Positions 12,083 through 24,300 of a stretch of 64,000 bases of DNA are shown here, piece by piece. The notes beneath the pieces are model-generated. The model saw nothing but the letters and a program-made list of their open reading frames with translations, did not search any database and had not been told where the DNA came from. The stretch comes from Vanrija pseudolonga (lineage: Eukaryota > Basidiomycota > Tremellomycetes > Trichosporonales > Trichosporonaceae), in contig NC_085852.1 of assembly GCF_020906515.1 (NCBI RefSeq), positions 1,116,001 through 1,180,000 on the forward strand, written 5' to 3'. The first letter of the stretch is position 1. Every line of letters begins with the position of its first letter. Made by a program: the position numbers and the translations under genes.

Positions 12083-13438
12083 TTACTGCTCCACCGCGGG
12101 CACGCGGTCGTGCAGTGCGAGTTCCGGCACGAGGGTGGCCACGACAGTGTCGTACAGCATCCCCACAAGATGGGCGTTGCAGCCCGCATCCGAGAGCGGG
12201 TCGACGAGCTTGTCCGCGTCGATCTGCGTCCGGAAAACGCGGGGGAGGGCCTCGGCCACACGGCTGCGGAGAGAGCGGAGGAGCATGGCCGCCTCTTCAG
12301 GCGTGGGGTCGGGCGGCGACGGGCCGGGGTAGCCGTCCGGGAAGAGGACGCGTTCGAGGAGGTCGGCGATTTTCAGCGCCGTGCCCGGCGTGAGGACGCG
12401 GGTGACGCAGAGATGCGGCACCAGGCGGTCGATCACTGGCGCCGCGAGGCGGACGAGCACTTCCACAGTCGAGTACGCGAGGCGCGTAGAAAACGGCACC
12501 TGGACGACCCCGGCGCGCTCGACGAGCCACACGCGCCCGAGGGCGAGCCATGGGTCCGCGAGGCGGTGGTACCGCGGATCAGGGGGCGGTGAGGCGTTGA
12601 GCGTGGCGAGGATCCACGCGGCAAAGTTCCAGAGCGCGAGCGCGAACGCTGCGAGCTGGAACCACAGGCGCGCCACGGCGTCGGCGGTGCCACGTAGGCC
12701 ACGTCGTCTTGGCGGTGGGGCCAGCTTTGGCGTCCGCTCGGAGAAGAGCTTGAGGAGCAGCTGCGCCCAGAACCACGGCTGCGCGAGCCGTCTGCCAACG
12801 GACGAGAGCACGGCGCGCGCGAGCACCTCGCGGACGATGAGGCGCTCCGCGTCCGCGGCGTACGCCTTCGTCGGAAGCCGGAGGGCGAGGAGCGCGTCGG
12901 CCAGCGCAGTCAGGTATGTCGGGGAGAGGGCGTACGTGCCGTCTGTGAGCGCCGTGGAGAGGAGAGGCAGGCGGGCGTGGTACGCTTCGTCGAGGGCGAG
13001 TGCTGTACCGTCGTCACTGCGCGCGAGGCCTGACGCGAGGGCAGCCCGCGCGTGCCAGTACGTGCTTATATGCGTCGCTGCAACGACCGGCACGTGGAGG
13101 AGGAGCAGGTCTGCTGCCGGCGTAGGGTCCTCCGCGACCGAGGTGAGCAGCGGCGCGAGGAGGGGCACGAGCACGTCGTTGATGGCAGGGAGGAGCGTGC
13201 GGTCGCGCGGGCTGAGGCGGATGTACCATGCTTGGACGTATCCGCGGAGCGCGAGCGCGACGAGGTGGTATGCGCGCTCGTGGGCGATGATCGCGCCGTC
13301 TGATGTCGCGGGAAAGAGGGGCGGGAGCTGCGCGTCGGCAGACGGAGCGAGCAGGCGCTGCGCGAGCGGCAGCGACGCGTCCTCGCGCCGCCGCCTGGCT
13401 ATTGTCGGCGAAGCGGGCGCAGGGGCCGCCGCGACCAT
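12083..13438 (-). CDS. PXA-domain protein
   Basis: Single-exon frame of 451 aa with a good ATG at 13438. Residues about 50-235 look like a PX-associated (PXA) domain: AWYIRLSPRDRTLLPAINDV, then HISTYWHARAAL, then a helical stretch ending PWFWAQLLLKLFSE. A hydrophobic segment at about 258-280 (FQLAAFALALWNFAAWILATL core) may dip into a membrane. PXA domains are found in sorting-nexin-type proteins that link endosomes to the ER or lipid droplets. Here no PX, RGS or nexin-C domain follows, so this is a PXA-only protein. The molecular role is not known from sequence. Confidence 0.75.
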   Translation of the reverse strand: MVAAAPAPASPTIARRRREDASLPLAQRLLAPSADAQLPPLFPATSDGAIIAHERAYHLVALALRGYVQAWYIRLSPRDRTLLPAINDVLVPLLAPLLTSVAEDPTPAADLLLLHVPVVAATHISTYWHARAALASGLARSDDGTALALDEAYHARLPLLSTALTDGTYALSPTYLTALADALLALRLPTKAYAADAERLIVREVLARAVLSSVGRRLAQPWFWAQLLLKLFSERTPKLAPPPRRRGLRGTADAVARLWFQLAAFALALWNFAAWILATLNASPPPDPRYHRLADPWLALGRVWLVERAGVVQVPFSTRLAYSTVEVLVRLAAPVIDRLVPHLCVTRVLTPGTALKIADLLERVLFPDGYPGPSPPDPTPEEAAMLLRSLRSRVAEALPRVFRTQIDADKLVDPLSDAGCNAHLVGMLYDTVVATLVPELALHDRVPAVEQ

Positions 13439-14607
<1,169 letters not shown>

Positions 14608-15493
14608 GCTGGTCGTTGACCGCTACTGCTCTGCGTGCACCTTCCGCATGCGACCGAGCACGAGTGCACAGTACTTTCGTTTTCGCTCTCTCTCTTTGTA
14701 CCGCCCTCTGCGGCGATGATGCACCCATAACAATACATGTGGTTTCGTGTGGTGCAACTTTGGTGTTGGTGGTGCAAGTGGTTGGTGGTGGCTCCGTCGT
14801 TTTCTCTTGTTCCCAGAGTGGCTACGGTGGCGGTGTACTTCTGCGCTGATTTTGGGGGGAGAAGTGGGGCCGTGGGCCGAGGGGGTCTACGGTATATTCG
14901 AGCGGCGATGAGGCCAAGCGACGCAGACTGCGCGTGTGGGCAACGACGAGTCGTCCCGTCCACCACGGGCCACGGGGCAGACGACGAGTGGCACCACACA
15001 TGGCACCACAGAACTGGTAGACCCCCTGTGACCTGTGGCACATGGATGAATCCAATACAACGTATACCACGGCATCCCCATCATCATGGTCTCGCTGTTC
15101 CAACAAAGATGGCGAGTCACCATCAACAATGCATGCCTTCGGGATATCGCACGAGCAGGGGCATGTACATTCCAGAGCAAATACCGACCCATCTTCATAT
15201 GCATATGTCAATGCAGCTCGCAGCCATGCACACCTGGGCGTCCGCAATGCCCATAACCTGCTTTTATGCATGCAGCTGAGTGCACTGGGATGTAAATTAC
15301 CTCGGAAGCCGAATGCATCGTTACAAGTAAGCCAGAAGCGGTGGGTGGAGGCAGGTTGTCGATTCAGGCACGCCACGGCATCTCACTGACGCAGACGCGA
15401 CAAGCAAGTGCCAGCCAACTCAACTCACTCTGCGCACATCAAAAACAGCAACACACGCCGCACAGCTTCATCTCACACACCCATCACACACAA
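14608..15493. other. intergenic, H4 3' flank and TBC gene promoter
   Basis: About 890 bases. No coding frame has support. TGCATGC-type palindromes occur near 15200-15275. Nothing else is recognised. Confidence 0.5.
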
Positions 15494-18352
15494 ATGGGCA
15501 AGAAGAAGACAAAGCAAAAGAAGCAGGCAGCAGCGGCGGCAGCAGCGACGCCGTCGTCGGTTGCCGCAACGCCAGCAGCGACACCGTCGCCAGCGCCGAG
15601 CGAGGTACGTGCTGCGCTGGAACCGGACTGACACGTAGCCGCCAAGCCGGAGCGATACACGTCCTGCGACGCCGGTGCGAGCAACAGCAGTGGATGACGA
15701 GGCAGAGGTGCCCGCCACAGCTGCAGTTGCTGCCAACGACGGCCCGAGCATCGACGATGCGGCCGAGCCACAAGCAGCAGCTGCAGCACCAGAGCCAGAG
15801 CCGGAACCAGCAGCAGCCCCTACAACCCCGCCGCCCCAGCCACACCAGCCACTCGCACACGCCGCTTCCCCGCCCCCGGCCGCCTCGGCAGAGCATGTGG
15901 CTGGCGATCTGGGCGCCCTGGCCATTGACGATGCTGCTGCTGCACCCCCTGCGCCAGCGCCAGATTTCCACGCGCCTGCTCCTGCACCCGTCGACAACGA
16001 GTTGGAGCAGGAGCCTGTTGTCGAGACGCCGACGACGCACGACGACATCACACCTCCACCCAACGACGACGACGGTGACATTGGCGTCAGTCACCCGCAC
16101 GACGAGGCCGGTGCAGAGGTTCCAGAGCCCCCTGCACCTGTTGCACAAGAGCAGCCGCCAGAAGCCGACGACAACGACGACGGCGAGTTTGGAGACATCA
16201 GCTTGTCTACCGAAGATTGTGAGTGCTGCGTGTCGCGTGCTACTGGACTACACTGATGCTTCAGCGAACGGAGACATGTCTCGCACGCTGTTTGCCAACG
16301 GCAAGGCGGCACACACCATCGCGGCCGACCGCTTGGATGAGTCGCTCACATCACGCCGCACACCGCTCCTCCCTCCGCTTGAGCTCGCTCAGCGGGATAA
16401 TAATGCCGACCCTACCTCGCCCACCTCGCCCATCGTGTCCTCGCGCCGTTCGCTCACCCAGTCGCCAGTCAAGTCGACGGGGTCGCGCCCGCTCTCGCTC
16501 GCGTTCAGCCCACCAGCAGGAACGCGAGACCCCGCATCACCCCGCAGCTACCAGTCACCTGCTGCCCGTGTGCTCGACACACTGCCCGCATTGACTGTCC
16601 CCGACAGCCCTCCACCACCAGAGTTTGCCTCGCCCAACGAGGCGCCCTTCGAGTCCATCTCGCTCGACGCCGAGTCCGAGGCGGCCCCGCCCCCACAACC
16701 GCTGCAGACTGTCCCCGCCGATCCGGCAGCCAAACCCTCCCGCCACGTCAAGCACGAGTCGTGGGGCGGCTACGGCATCGACAGCCACGGCAAGCCAGAG
16801 GCACACGGGGTCCTGCCAGTGCACCCCGACCCACCTGCATCATCCGAGGGAACGAGCACGGCCGGAGCGAGCACGGCCGCCACGCCAGAGACCAGGGCGT
16901 CGCTGTCAATATCTGGCTCTGGCACATCGACGCCACGTCGACACGCACCACCAGCACACCCTCACCCATTCCCTCTTCCTACGTCGCCGACAAAACCAAA
17001 CGTCCCCGTCCCGCAGGTCACGTCACTTCCGTCTGGACATTCTGGAGCTGGAACGCCAGTCGTCGCCATGCCGCCAACAGGGCATGGCCTAGGCGCCAAG
17101 GGCGCGAGCACGCTCGACAAGTTCATCTCGCGGACACGCCCCCAGCACCTGCCGCCAAAGGACAAGACGGAGGATGAGATCCACTTGCATGAGTGGGAGT
17201 CGATGATGGCCAAGTCGCGCGAGCACGAGACTGAGCGCCGGAAGCGCGAGGCGGCAGTTCGCCTCGAGAAGGAGCGCCGCTTGCAGGCGGTTACCCCGCG
17301 TTGGGAGGCCTTGTTAGCCAACGAATTTAGTGTGCAGAAGGTGCGGACGAACCCCATCTTCCGCAAACTGTGGTTTGAGGGCTGCCCCGAGCATCTCAGA
17401 GGCAAGGCATGGTCCCTGGCAATAGGCAACGGCTTGTCGCTGCACAAAGGTGAGCGAGGCATTGGGTGGGAGGTTGTTTGCTAACTGGGATCCAGACGCG
17501 TACAAGACGTACTCTGCACGGGCAGCACGCGCAATTGAGCAGGGCCGGTTCCCTCAGGACATTCTGGATCAGATCGACAAGGACCTCGACGATACATTGC
17601 CGACATTGCACATCTTCCAGCAGGGCAGCCCTATCCGCGACGACCTCAGAGAGCTGCTGTGTACATGGGTGGTATACCGCTCCGACAGCGGGCTGGGGTA
17701 CGCGCCATATGTCAATCTCCTCGCCGCCATGTTCATCATTGTGTCGCCCCCGCCAGTGGCGTTCATCTCGCTGGTCAACTTCCTCGCCCGGCCATGCCTC
17801 AACTCGTTCTCGGCCAACGATACCGAGGAGATTGACGCCTTCTACCGCGTCTTTGAGAACCTCCAGGCGGACCAGTTCCCCAAGATCTACGCCAACTGCA
17901 AGAACCTTGGCTTGAGACTACCCGAGTCCTACTTCCGCTCCGTGCTCGTCGAGCAGGTGCCATTTGCGGCTGCGTGCCGCTTGTGGGACCAGATTGTGCT
18001 CGATGGAGACGGATACATTTTCCGCGCCGCTCTGGCCATCTTTGGCTTCCTGGAACCACGGTAAGCTACCAGGCGCCTGTGCGATCGACCTGACTGACAC
18101 CGATGCAGACTCTACTACCCCGACCGCGAGGAGATTCTCTCGGTGCTTGAGGGCCGCAACGCCGCGACCAAGGCCATCACAGACCGTGAAATTGAGCGCG
18201 CACGCTTGCGAGGCGAGGAGTACGAGGACTCGCTCGACGGCAAGCTGAGCGCGTTTGGTCTCACCGAGGGTGCACTGTTCGACTGGCTCGAGCACGATGG
18301 GTGGCGAGACAGCCGATTTGAGCGGCTCGTCATCCGCGAGCTGCCTGACTAG
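15494..18352 (+). CDS. TBC-domain protein (probable Rab-GAP-like, fingers lost)
   Basis: Exons 15494-15604, 15639-16218, 16265-17449, 17496-18060, 18109-18352 give 894 aa. The first ~590 residues are low complexity: a lysine-rich start ([11 protein letters not shown]), then Ala/Pro/Glu and Ser/Pro-rich stretches. The TBC domain begins near residue 595 ([19 protein letters not shown]) and runs to about 870. TBC proteins normally stimulate GTP hydrolysis by Rab GTPases using an Arg in IxxDxxR and a Gln in YxQG. Here those sites read [10 protein letters not shown] and GYAPY, so both fingers are absent. [13 protein letters not shown] resembles the TBC1D12/14 branch. It probably acts as a Rab binder or scaffold rather than a catalyst. 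Intron 1 is only 34 nt. Confidence 0.85.
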
Positions 18353-18534
18353 CCGTAGACCGTAGAGCGTACGTAGCGCCCCCACACAGAGTAGAGCATT
18401 CTCCCCACACACACACATACACACCGTAGCGAGATACAATGCATAGGAAACCAGACACATGCGACGACGCCACGCCCGCCCAATGACCACCGGCCCGGCC
18501 CCACTAGACGCCAGCCAGCCACTGACGGACCACT

Positions 18535-19073
18535 CTACTCCTGGACAATGAGCTCCTCGACCTTCCAGTCCTCGAACGAGTTGTCGGGGAGGTACCGCCT
18601 GATGACGAGGGGGATCTTCTTGGCCGCGAGCTCCTTGAGCGCAATCTCGAGGGGGTCGGTCTCGCCCTCGACGGGGACGAGGACGGGGGCGTTCATGCTG
18701 GGGGGTGTTAGGGCTGGCTGATTCTGCACGCCTCGACAGCACCAACCTGATCTGCAGAGCCCGCGTTCCGAGCACACGCGCACGCTCGTACTTGGTCATG
18801 TACGGCGTGGTGACGCGCACCTCGTTCGCCTTGGCCGCCTTGCCGGTGCGCTGCTTGACGTCGTCTGGGACGTCGCCCGACAGGATGATGTCGTCGCCGT
18901 TCGCCTCGTCCTCCTCGCGCAGCTCGGCGTCGTACCTGTGTGTGGGTTAGATATGTACCGAGCACGCGCGCTCCACACCACACCACCACCACGCACTCGA
19001 TGTGGTCCGGCTCGTCGCCGTCATAGTCGTAGTTGTCGCCGCCAAAGTCGCCCATGCGCTCGTCGTCGGACAT
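18535..19073 (-). CDS. RPB6: RNA polymerase I/II/III shared subunit Rpb6 (ABC23)
   Basis: Small subunit common to all three nuclear RNA polymerases, stabilising the clamp/foot region. Exons 19073-18997, 18935-18747, 18697-18535 give 142 aa, typical length. An acidic N-terminus ([20 protein letters not shown]) is followed by the invariant core [20 protein letters not shown], then SMNAPVLV and [20 protein letters not shown]. The C-terminus [11 protein letters not shown] fits. It is divergent from the PROPPIN gene and convergent with the TBC gene (182 bases between stops). Confidence 0.98.
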
Positions 19074-19469
19074 GTTGGCTGCTGGTCTGCGGGGTGGGGT
19101 GTGTTCGGGCGAGGTAGCTTCTGGGCGTGTAGTCTGGCTGTGCGAGACGGTCCTGGGCCTTTTTTAGGGTCGTTGGATGCGGTTGTTGTGGACAGATGGT
19201 TCACAAAAGATGTTGACGAGGTCGCACGAAAGTGGGCTCGCAACAATCTTGCGGCGGTCAGTGGTGGCATCACGTGATTCGCCGCCTGCCGCCACTCGAA
19301 GCCGCATCAGGACGAGATGACGATGTGTCGCGTTCTGTTCTGCTAACGCACAACAAACGATACAGACTTGGACGACACTGCTGCATAGACGCAGCACGAT
19401 ACCGCTGCAGTAGACTAGCGTACCGCCCGCCCCGCCTCGCCTCGCTCCGCTCCGCTCAGCGCCGCCGCG
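19074..19469. promoter_or_regulatory. divergent RPB6 / PROPPIN promoter
   Basis: Contains the 10-bp palindrome ATCACGTGAT at 19269-19278, an E-box of the Cbf1/bHLH type, near the middle of the 396-base region. Confidence 0.55.
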
Positions 19470-21280
19470 ATGCAGCTGGCACGGTATCAGGTCTCGACGC
19501 TCCGCCCGCCACCCATCCTCGGCGTGACGTTTGCGCACGACTCGGGCATCTTCACCGTCGCCACTGAGACGGGGTACGAGGTGTGGCGGACATATCCATT
19601 AGGCCTGGTACGGCGGCGAAGTGAGTTGTTGTGGTCGGTCGCCACCTTCCCCCTCCCCCCTTGCAGCGCTCTGACCCACCCGACCCAGCCCTCGCAGGAA
19701 CCCTCGCGCGCGCAGTCCCGCTCCTCGCCTCGCCGTTGATAGTGTTGCAGGGCGGCGGCGCCAACCCGCTCTTTCCGCCCAACAAGGCCGTGCTGTACCA
19801 TGATGGGCTGGGTGCGCCGGTCGCCGAGCTCGAGTTCAGGTGAGAGCCAGCAGCGGCGACGAGGACGCGTGACGCTGACCCCGCAGCGAGCGGATACGCG
19901 GAATCGCCGTGCGCCACCGCACCGTCGTCATTGTGCTCCTCCACCGCGCGTTCGCGTACGAGTACACTACCGGCAAAGAGGGCTTCTCGGTGCGCAAGAT
20001 CAACGAGTGGGAGACGGCCGAGAACGAGGCTGGTGGGTGGCGAGTGGCGCGTACTGGCGAGGCAGTACTGATGGGCAACTGTAGGCCTCGCAGCGGTCGC
20101 GACGGCGCCGGGCGCCACCCTCCTCGCGTTGCCAGGACGGCAGCCAGGACACGTCCAGCTGATCAACCTCCCGCCGTGTGCGCCCGTGGGCGGCGGGCCA
20201 ACAACGTCGTCGGGCACGTTCCGTTCGCCTATCCTGCTGGCGCACACGCACAAGCTGTTCTCGCTCAGCTGCAGCGCGAGCGGCGCGCACCTCGTGACTG
20301 CCAGCGAGCGGGGCACGCTCCTCCGCGTGTGGGACACGGCGCGCGGCGCGCTCGAGGCCGAGCTGCGCCGCGGCGTCGACCCCGCGCAGATCTGGGGCAC
20401 AGTGTTTGAGGACGCGCCGTTCTTCCCTCCTGATGCAGCGGACGACGAACGGCGCAGAGAGTACGCCAAGCGCAAGGGCGGACGCGTGGCGGGATGGAGC
20501 GACAAGGGCACGGTGCATATCTGGCATGGGGAGGGAGGAGGGAGTGCTCCAAAGCCAGCCAAGTCGTCAGTTGTGGCTAAGTGTCGCCGCTGACACGGCA
20601 GGATACAAGAGTCGCTGGGGAACAGGCTGTCCAAGGCGTTATCGCTCCCCAACTATTTCTCGTCCACGGCCTCGTACGCGCAGTACACGCTACCAAGGAA
20701 GAACCCCCACGCGTTCAGCGGGGCGATTGGAGCAGCGGCCGAGGCGGCCGGCGTGCCGAGCATGCGTATCAATGAGGAGGCGGACAAGGAGCCCGAGGCG
20801 GAGCGGTACGCCGTCGCGTGGATCGAGGTGGACGTCGAGGACGACGTGGTGCCGCCGTCCGAGGAGAAGCGGCCAAGGAGGCCAACGGGCGGGATGAGCA
20901 TGGGCTCGCGCGAGGAGCGGCACTCGTTCGGGTCGGACGCGACGAGCACGCGCACCGCCACGCCGACACTACGCCGCGCCGAGACGCCGACGCAGAGCAC
21001 GTTCCGCGGCGGCGTGGGCGGCGTCGAGCGCCGCCCGTCCACTGGCTCCGCGAGGACTGCGCAGCCACGCGCGCGCTTCCGCAAGCCCGAGAAGCCCGCG
21101 TCGACCAAGACGCGCCGCGAGAGACAGCTCGTCATTGTTACATACAGCGGCGACTGGTACCGCCTCCGCATTCCTCGCCCGCGCGAGACGGAGGACGGCG
21201 CGCCAGACGAGCGCAAGTCCAAGCTCCTGTGCGAGCTCGTAGAGTATCGTCGTCTCGGCGTCGGCGGCGGTGGGTGGTAG
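19470..21280 (+). CDS. PROPPIN WD40 protein (Atg18/Hsv2/WIPI family)
   Basis: Seven-bladed beta-propeller that binds PI3P and PI(3,5)P2 on autophagosomal, vacuolar or endosomal membranes. Exons 19470-19620, 19698-19839, 19887-20032, 20085-20565, 20602-21280 give 532 aa. The signature ELRRGVDPAQIW, with the L/F-R-R-G phosphoinositide motif, follows blade sequence LVTASERGTLLRVWDT. Blade 1 shows YQVSTLRPPPILGVTFAHDSGIFTVATETG-like spacing. A long Arg/Ser/Thr-rich insertion lies before the last blade (VIVTYSGDWYRLRIP). Which paralogue this is (Atg18, Atg21 or Hsv2) cannot be settled without alignment. Confidence 0.88.
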
Positions 21281-21370
21281 TAGTAGAGCACACATTACCT
21301 CTTATTCTCCGCACCATGTTGTATTGACACCCATGCATGTGATTCTAGTGTTACAAGACAAAGCCTACAT

Positions 21371-24300
21371 CTACTCGAGGTACTCCTTGAGGCTGCCAGT
21401 GACACCCTCGATACGTGCCAGCACCTTGCGCGCGAGCCCCTCGACCTCCGAGTTCTCGTCCTCGAGCAGCTCGGCGAGGAACTCGGCAACCGTCTCGGGA
21501 ACGAACTGGATCAGCTCGTCCGAGTGGCGCTCCCATGCCGCGTCGAGGGCGTACAACGCCGCCATGCGCGCCTTGGGCTCCTCGGCGCGGGTAGCCAGGC
21601 AGATGGCGCTGTTGACCTTCTTGAGCGTGGCCTCGGACGACGTCGTCGCGGCAATCGCAGCGAGGGCCTTGGCGACAGGCGACTCGGGCGTGGCTGTTGT
21701 GCTGGGGAAGAGGCTGAGCTGCTCGACAACCAGAGGCAGGAGCTTGAGGAGCGCCGCGTCGGTCCAGAACACACCGTCATCGACGTCCATCGAGTGGGCG
21801 ATGACGCGGAGGAGCAGAGCCCACAGCGACTCGTCCTCGACCTCGCCGAGCGAGTAGGCTGCAAGCAGCTCCTCGACAAACGGCATGAGCGTCGCCATGT
21901 ACGGGGTGAGGAGGTGGCGGAACTTGCCGAGCAGGCCGTCCATGACGCGGAGGAGGATCTTGCGGCGCGCCACGACGTGAGCGTCGGAAGCAGGCGCCGA
22001 GAGGTCCACCACTGCCCAGTCGTACAGGCGCACGAAGAGGGGCTTGAACGCAGCCTCGGAGAGCTTGATGACCAGCTCGAGGAACGAGCTGATCGCCGAA
22101 GTCTCGGCCGCATCGACAGCCTCCGGCTCCATACGCGCACCGGCCTTGTGGCGGATGTCGAACACCTCGAGGAAGAAGGCAAAGAGAGGCTTGGTGTGGC
22201 TGGGGATCGCCTTCGAGTCGCCGTGGCGGAGGGTCTGGCGGAGGAGGTAGAAGAAGGCCTCGATTGACGACGCAGGTGCCGACTGGATCGACTTCCACAG
22301 CTCCATGACGACGGGAATGAGCGTCTTGGTGGGGATGCGCTTGGCAATGGCGGTGATGAGCGAAGACGAGGTAGCCTCGTCGGTGGCGCGGTACTCGGCC
22401 GCGGCGCCGAGGACGGTGACGAGCTGCTTGCTGGACACGAAGGTGGGCACAGTGTCGACAAGGGTCGCGATGGTGGCGAAGCTCGCCTCGACAGCAGCCG
22501 GCGACGACGTCGTGTTGCGTGCAATGGACAAGCACGCGTCGAGAACCGCCTGGATGAAAGGAATGGCACGAGAACCAAGGTGGCGGACGAGGGCCGCCAG
22601 GAGCGCCACGGACTCCTCGACAAAGTCGCCTCCCTTCGAGGCAGCAACGACGATGGGAGTGATGGCCGCAAGAGGGCTGTCCTCGCTCTTGATAGCGGTG
22701 GAGACAATGCGGCCGAGGGCAGCGATGACGTTGGCGGTGGCAGGTCCACGGTCGTCCAGAAGAGCGGCGGTACGGCGGATGATTGTACCCATGGCGGTCG
22801 CAGACTGGCCGCGGAGCTCGGGCCTGATAAGGGGAAGGCGAGTGGCGAACAGGTCGAGCGCGCGGCTAATGTCTGTGGCGTTGCCAGACTCAAGGATACG
22901 CGCGGTAATGTCCAAGAACGAGCCCACGGAGAGTAGCTGCATCGCACCGGAGAGGGCGGTGTCGATCTGGTCGGCAACTTCCTCAGTCACCGCAGGGCTG
23001 GCAGCGAGCGAGATGAGACCCGAGACAATCTCCTCCACCACGGGCTGTGGAGTGACACGGCCAACAAGCTGCTTGGTGAGACCAGCGGCGAGCTGAAGAA
23101 GGACAGTGGCCTGGCGAGTGCCTGCCTCGCCATTGGCAAGGAACGAGGTGCTCTCGGCTTCGTCGCTGCTGCTGCTGTCACTCGAGTCGTTGATAATACG
23201 GCCGACCTCCTGGACAATATCGAGGGTGACCTCGGTGCGAAGGGCGGGAGAGAATGCGGACGCAACGCTGAGCGAGAGCTCGAGAGAGCCGTTCGCCGCA
23301 TTCTTGCCCTTACCACTACGGTCGGCGAGCAGCATGGACACGGGTGCGAGGAAGTCCTCCGCGCCAAGCGACTTGACGAGGTGGACGAAGAACGGCAGGG
23401 TGCGGTGCTTGGGCAGACGGGCGGCCATGTCGGTGAAGATGGAGAGGAACGTACGGGACTCGGAGTAAAGTTCGAGCTTGGTCTCCGCCTTGTCCTTGAG
23501 CGAAGCGGCCATAACGGGGACGATACGCTCGACGGTCTTCTCGACAACACCAAAGCTGAACGCGTCGTCTCGCTGAAGGTCGCTGCTGCCCATGAAGGTG
23601 AAAATGGGCATAACGTTGTGGAGGACAGTGTCGGGGATGAGGCGAGCGAGTTCTGAGGCGACGAGAAGTGCGCGCTGAGCAGTACGAGGGTTCGAAGACG
23701 CGCGGATGGTCTTGATAATGACCTCGATACCGACACGAGCACGGAGAATCTCGTTGGCGTCGGTAATCTGCTCGATCTGGGCAAGAATGGCACCAAGAAT
23801 CTCCTGCTCAAGGTAGTCAACGCCTTCCTTGATCGCCTGGCGCTTGGAAAGGATCGTAGCAAGGACGCCCATGAGCGAGGCCACGACGGGAGCGTCGCCA
23901 GGCAGAGCCTTCCAGTCGCGCGACTCGATGAAGACGGTGAGGTCGGCAACGGCCTGCTCAATCCTGTCCGCATCGTCGTCGGTCTTGGCCTTCTTTCTGT
24001 GTACAGGAGACTCGAAGGGCTCGAGGAGGGCTTCGAGCACCTTGACAATTTCCGCCGGCGAAAGAACAAGCTTAGCCACGGCTACCTTCGAAGTGAGGTT
24101 GTCGTCCGAAGAAAGCGAGTGGAGCGAGTGGATGAGAGTCTCGACATACTCTGGCTTGAGGGGAGAGCGGATGCCATCGAAGAGACCGTCCGTGAGACGA
24201 GCAAGGGAGATTGCGCGAAGCTCTAGAAGAACAGGTGTAGGCGACGAAGAAACGAGCTCGACGAGGAACTTCCACGACTCGCTGTTGTTCTCGTTGACGG

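Noticed and set aside
15468-16148. Cys/Arg-rich minus-strand frame opposite the TBC gene
   Set aside because: The cysteines arise from reverse reading of Ala/Pro-rich codons. There is no regular zinc spacing, and the plus strand is in phase over five exons.
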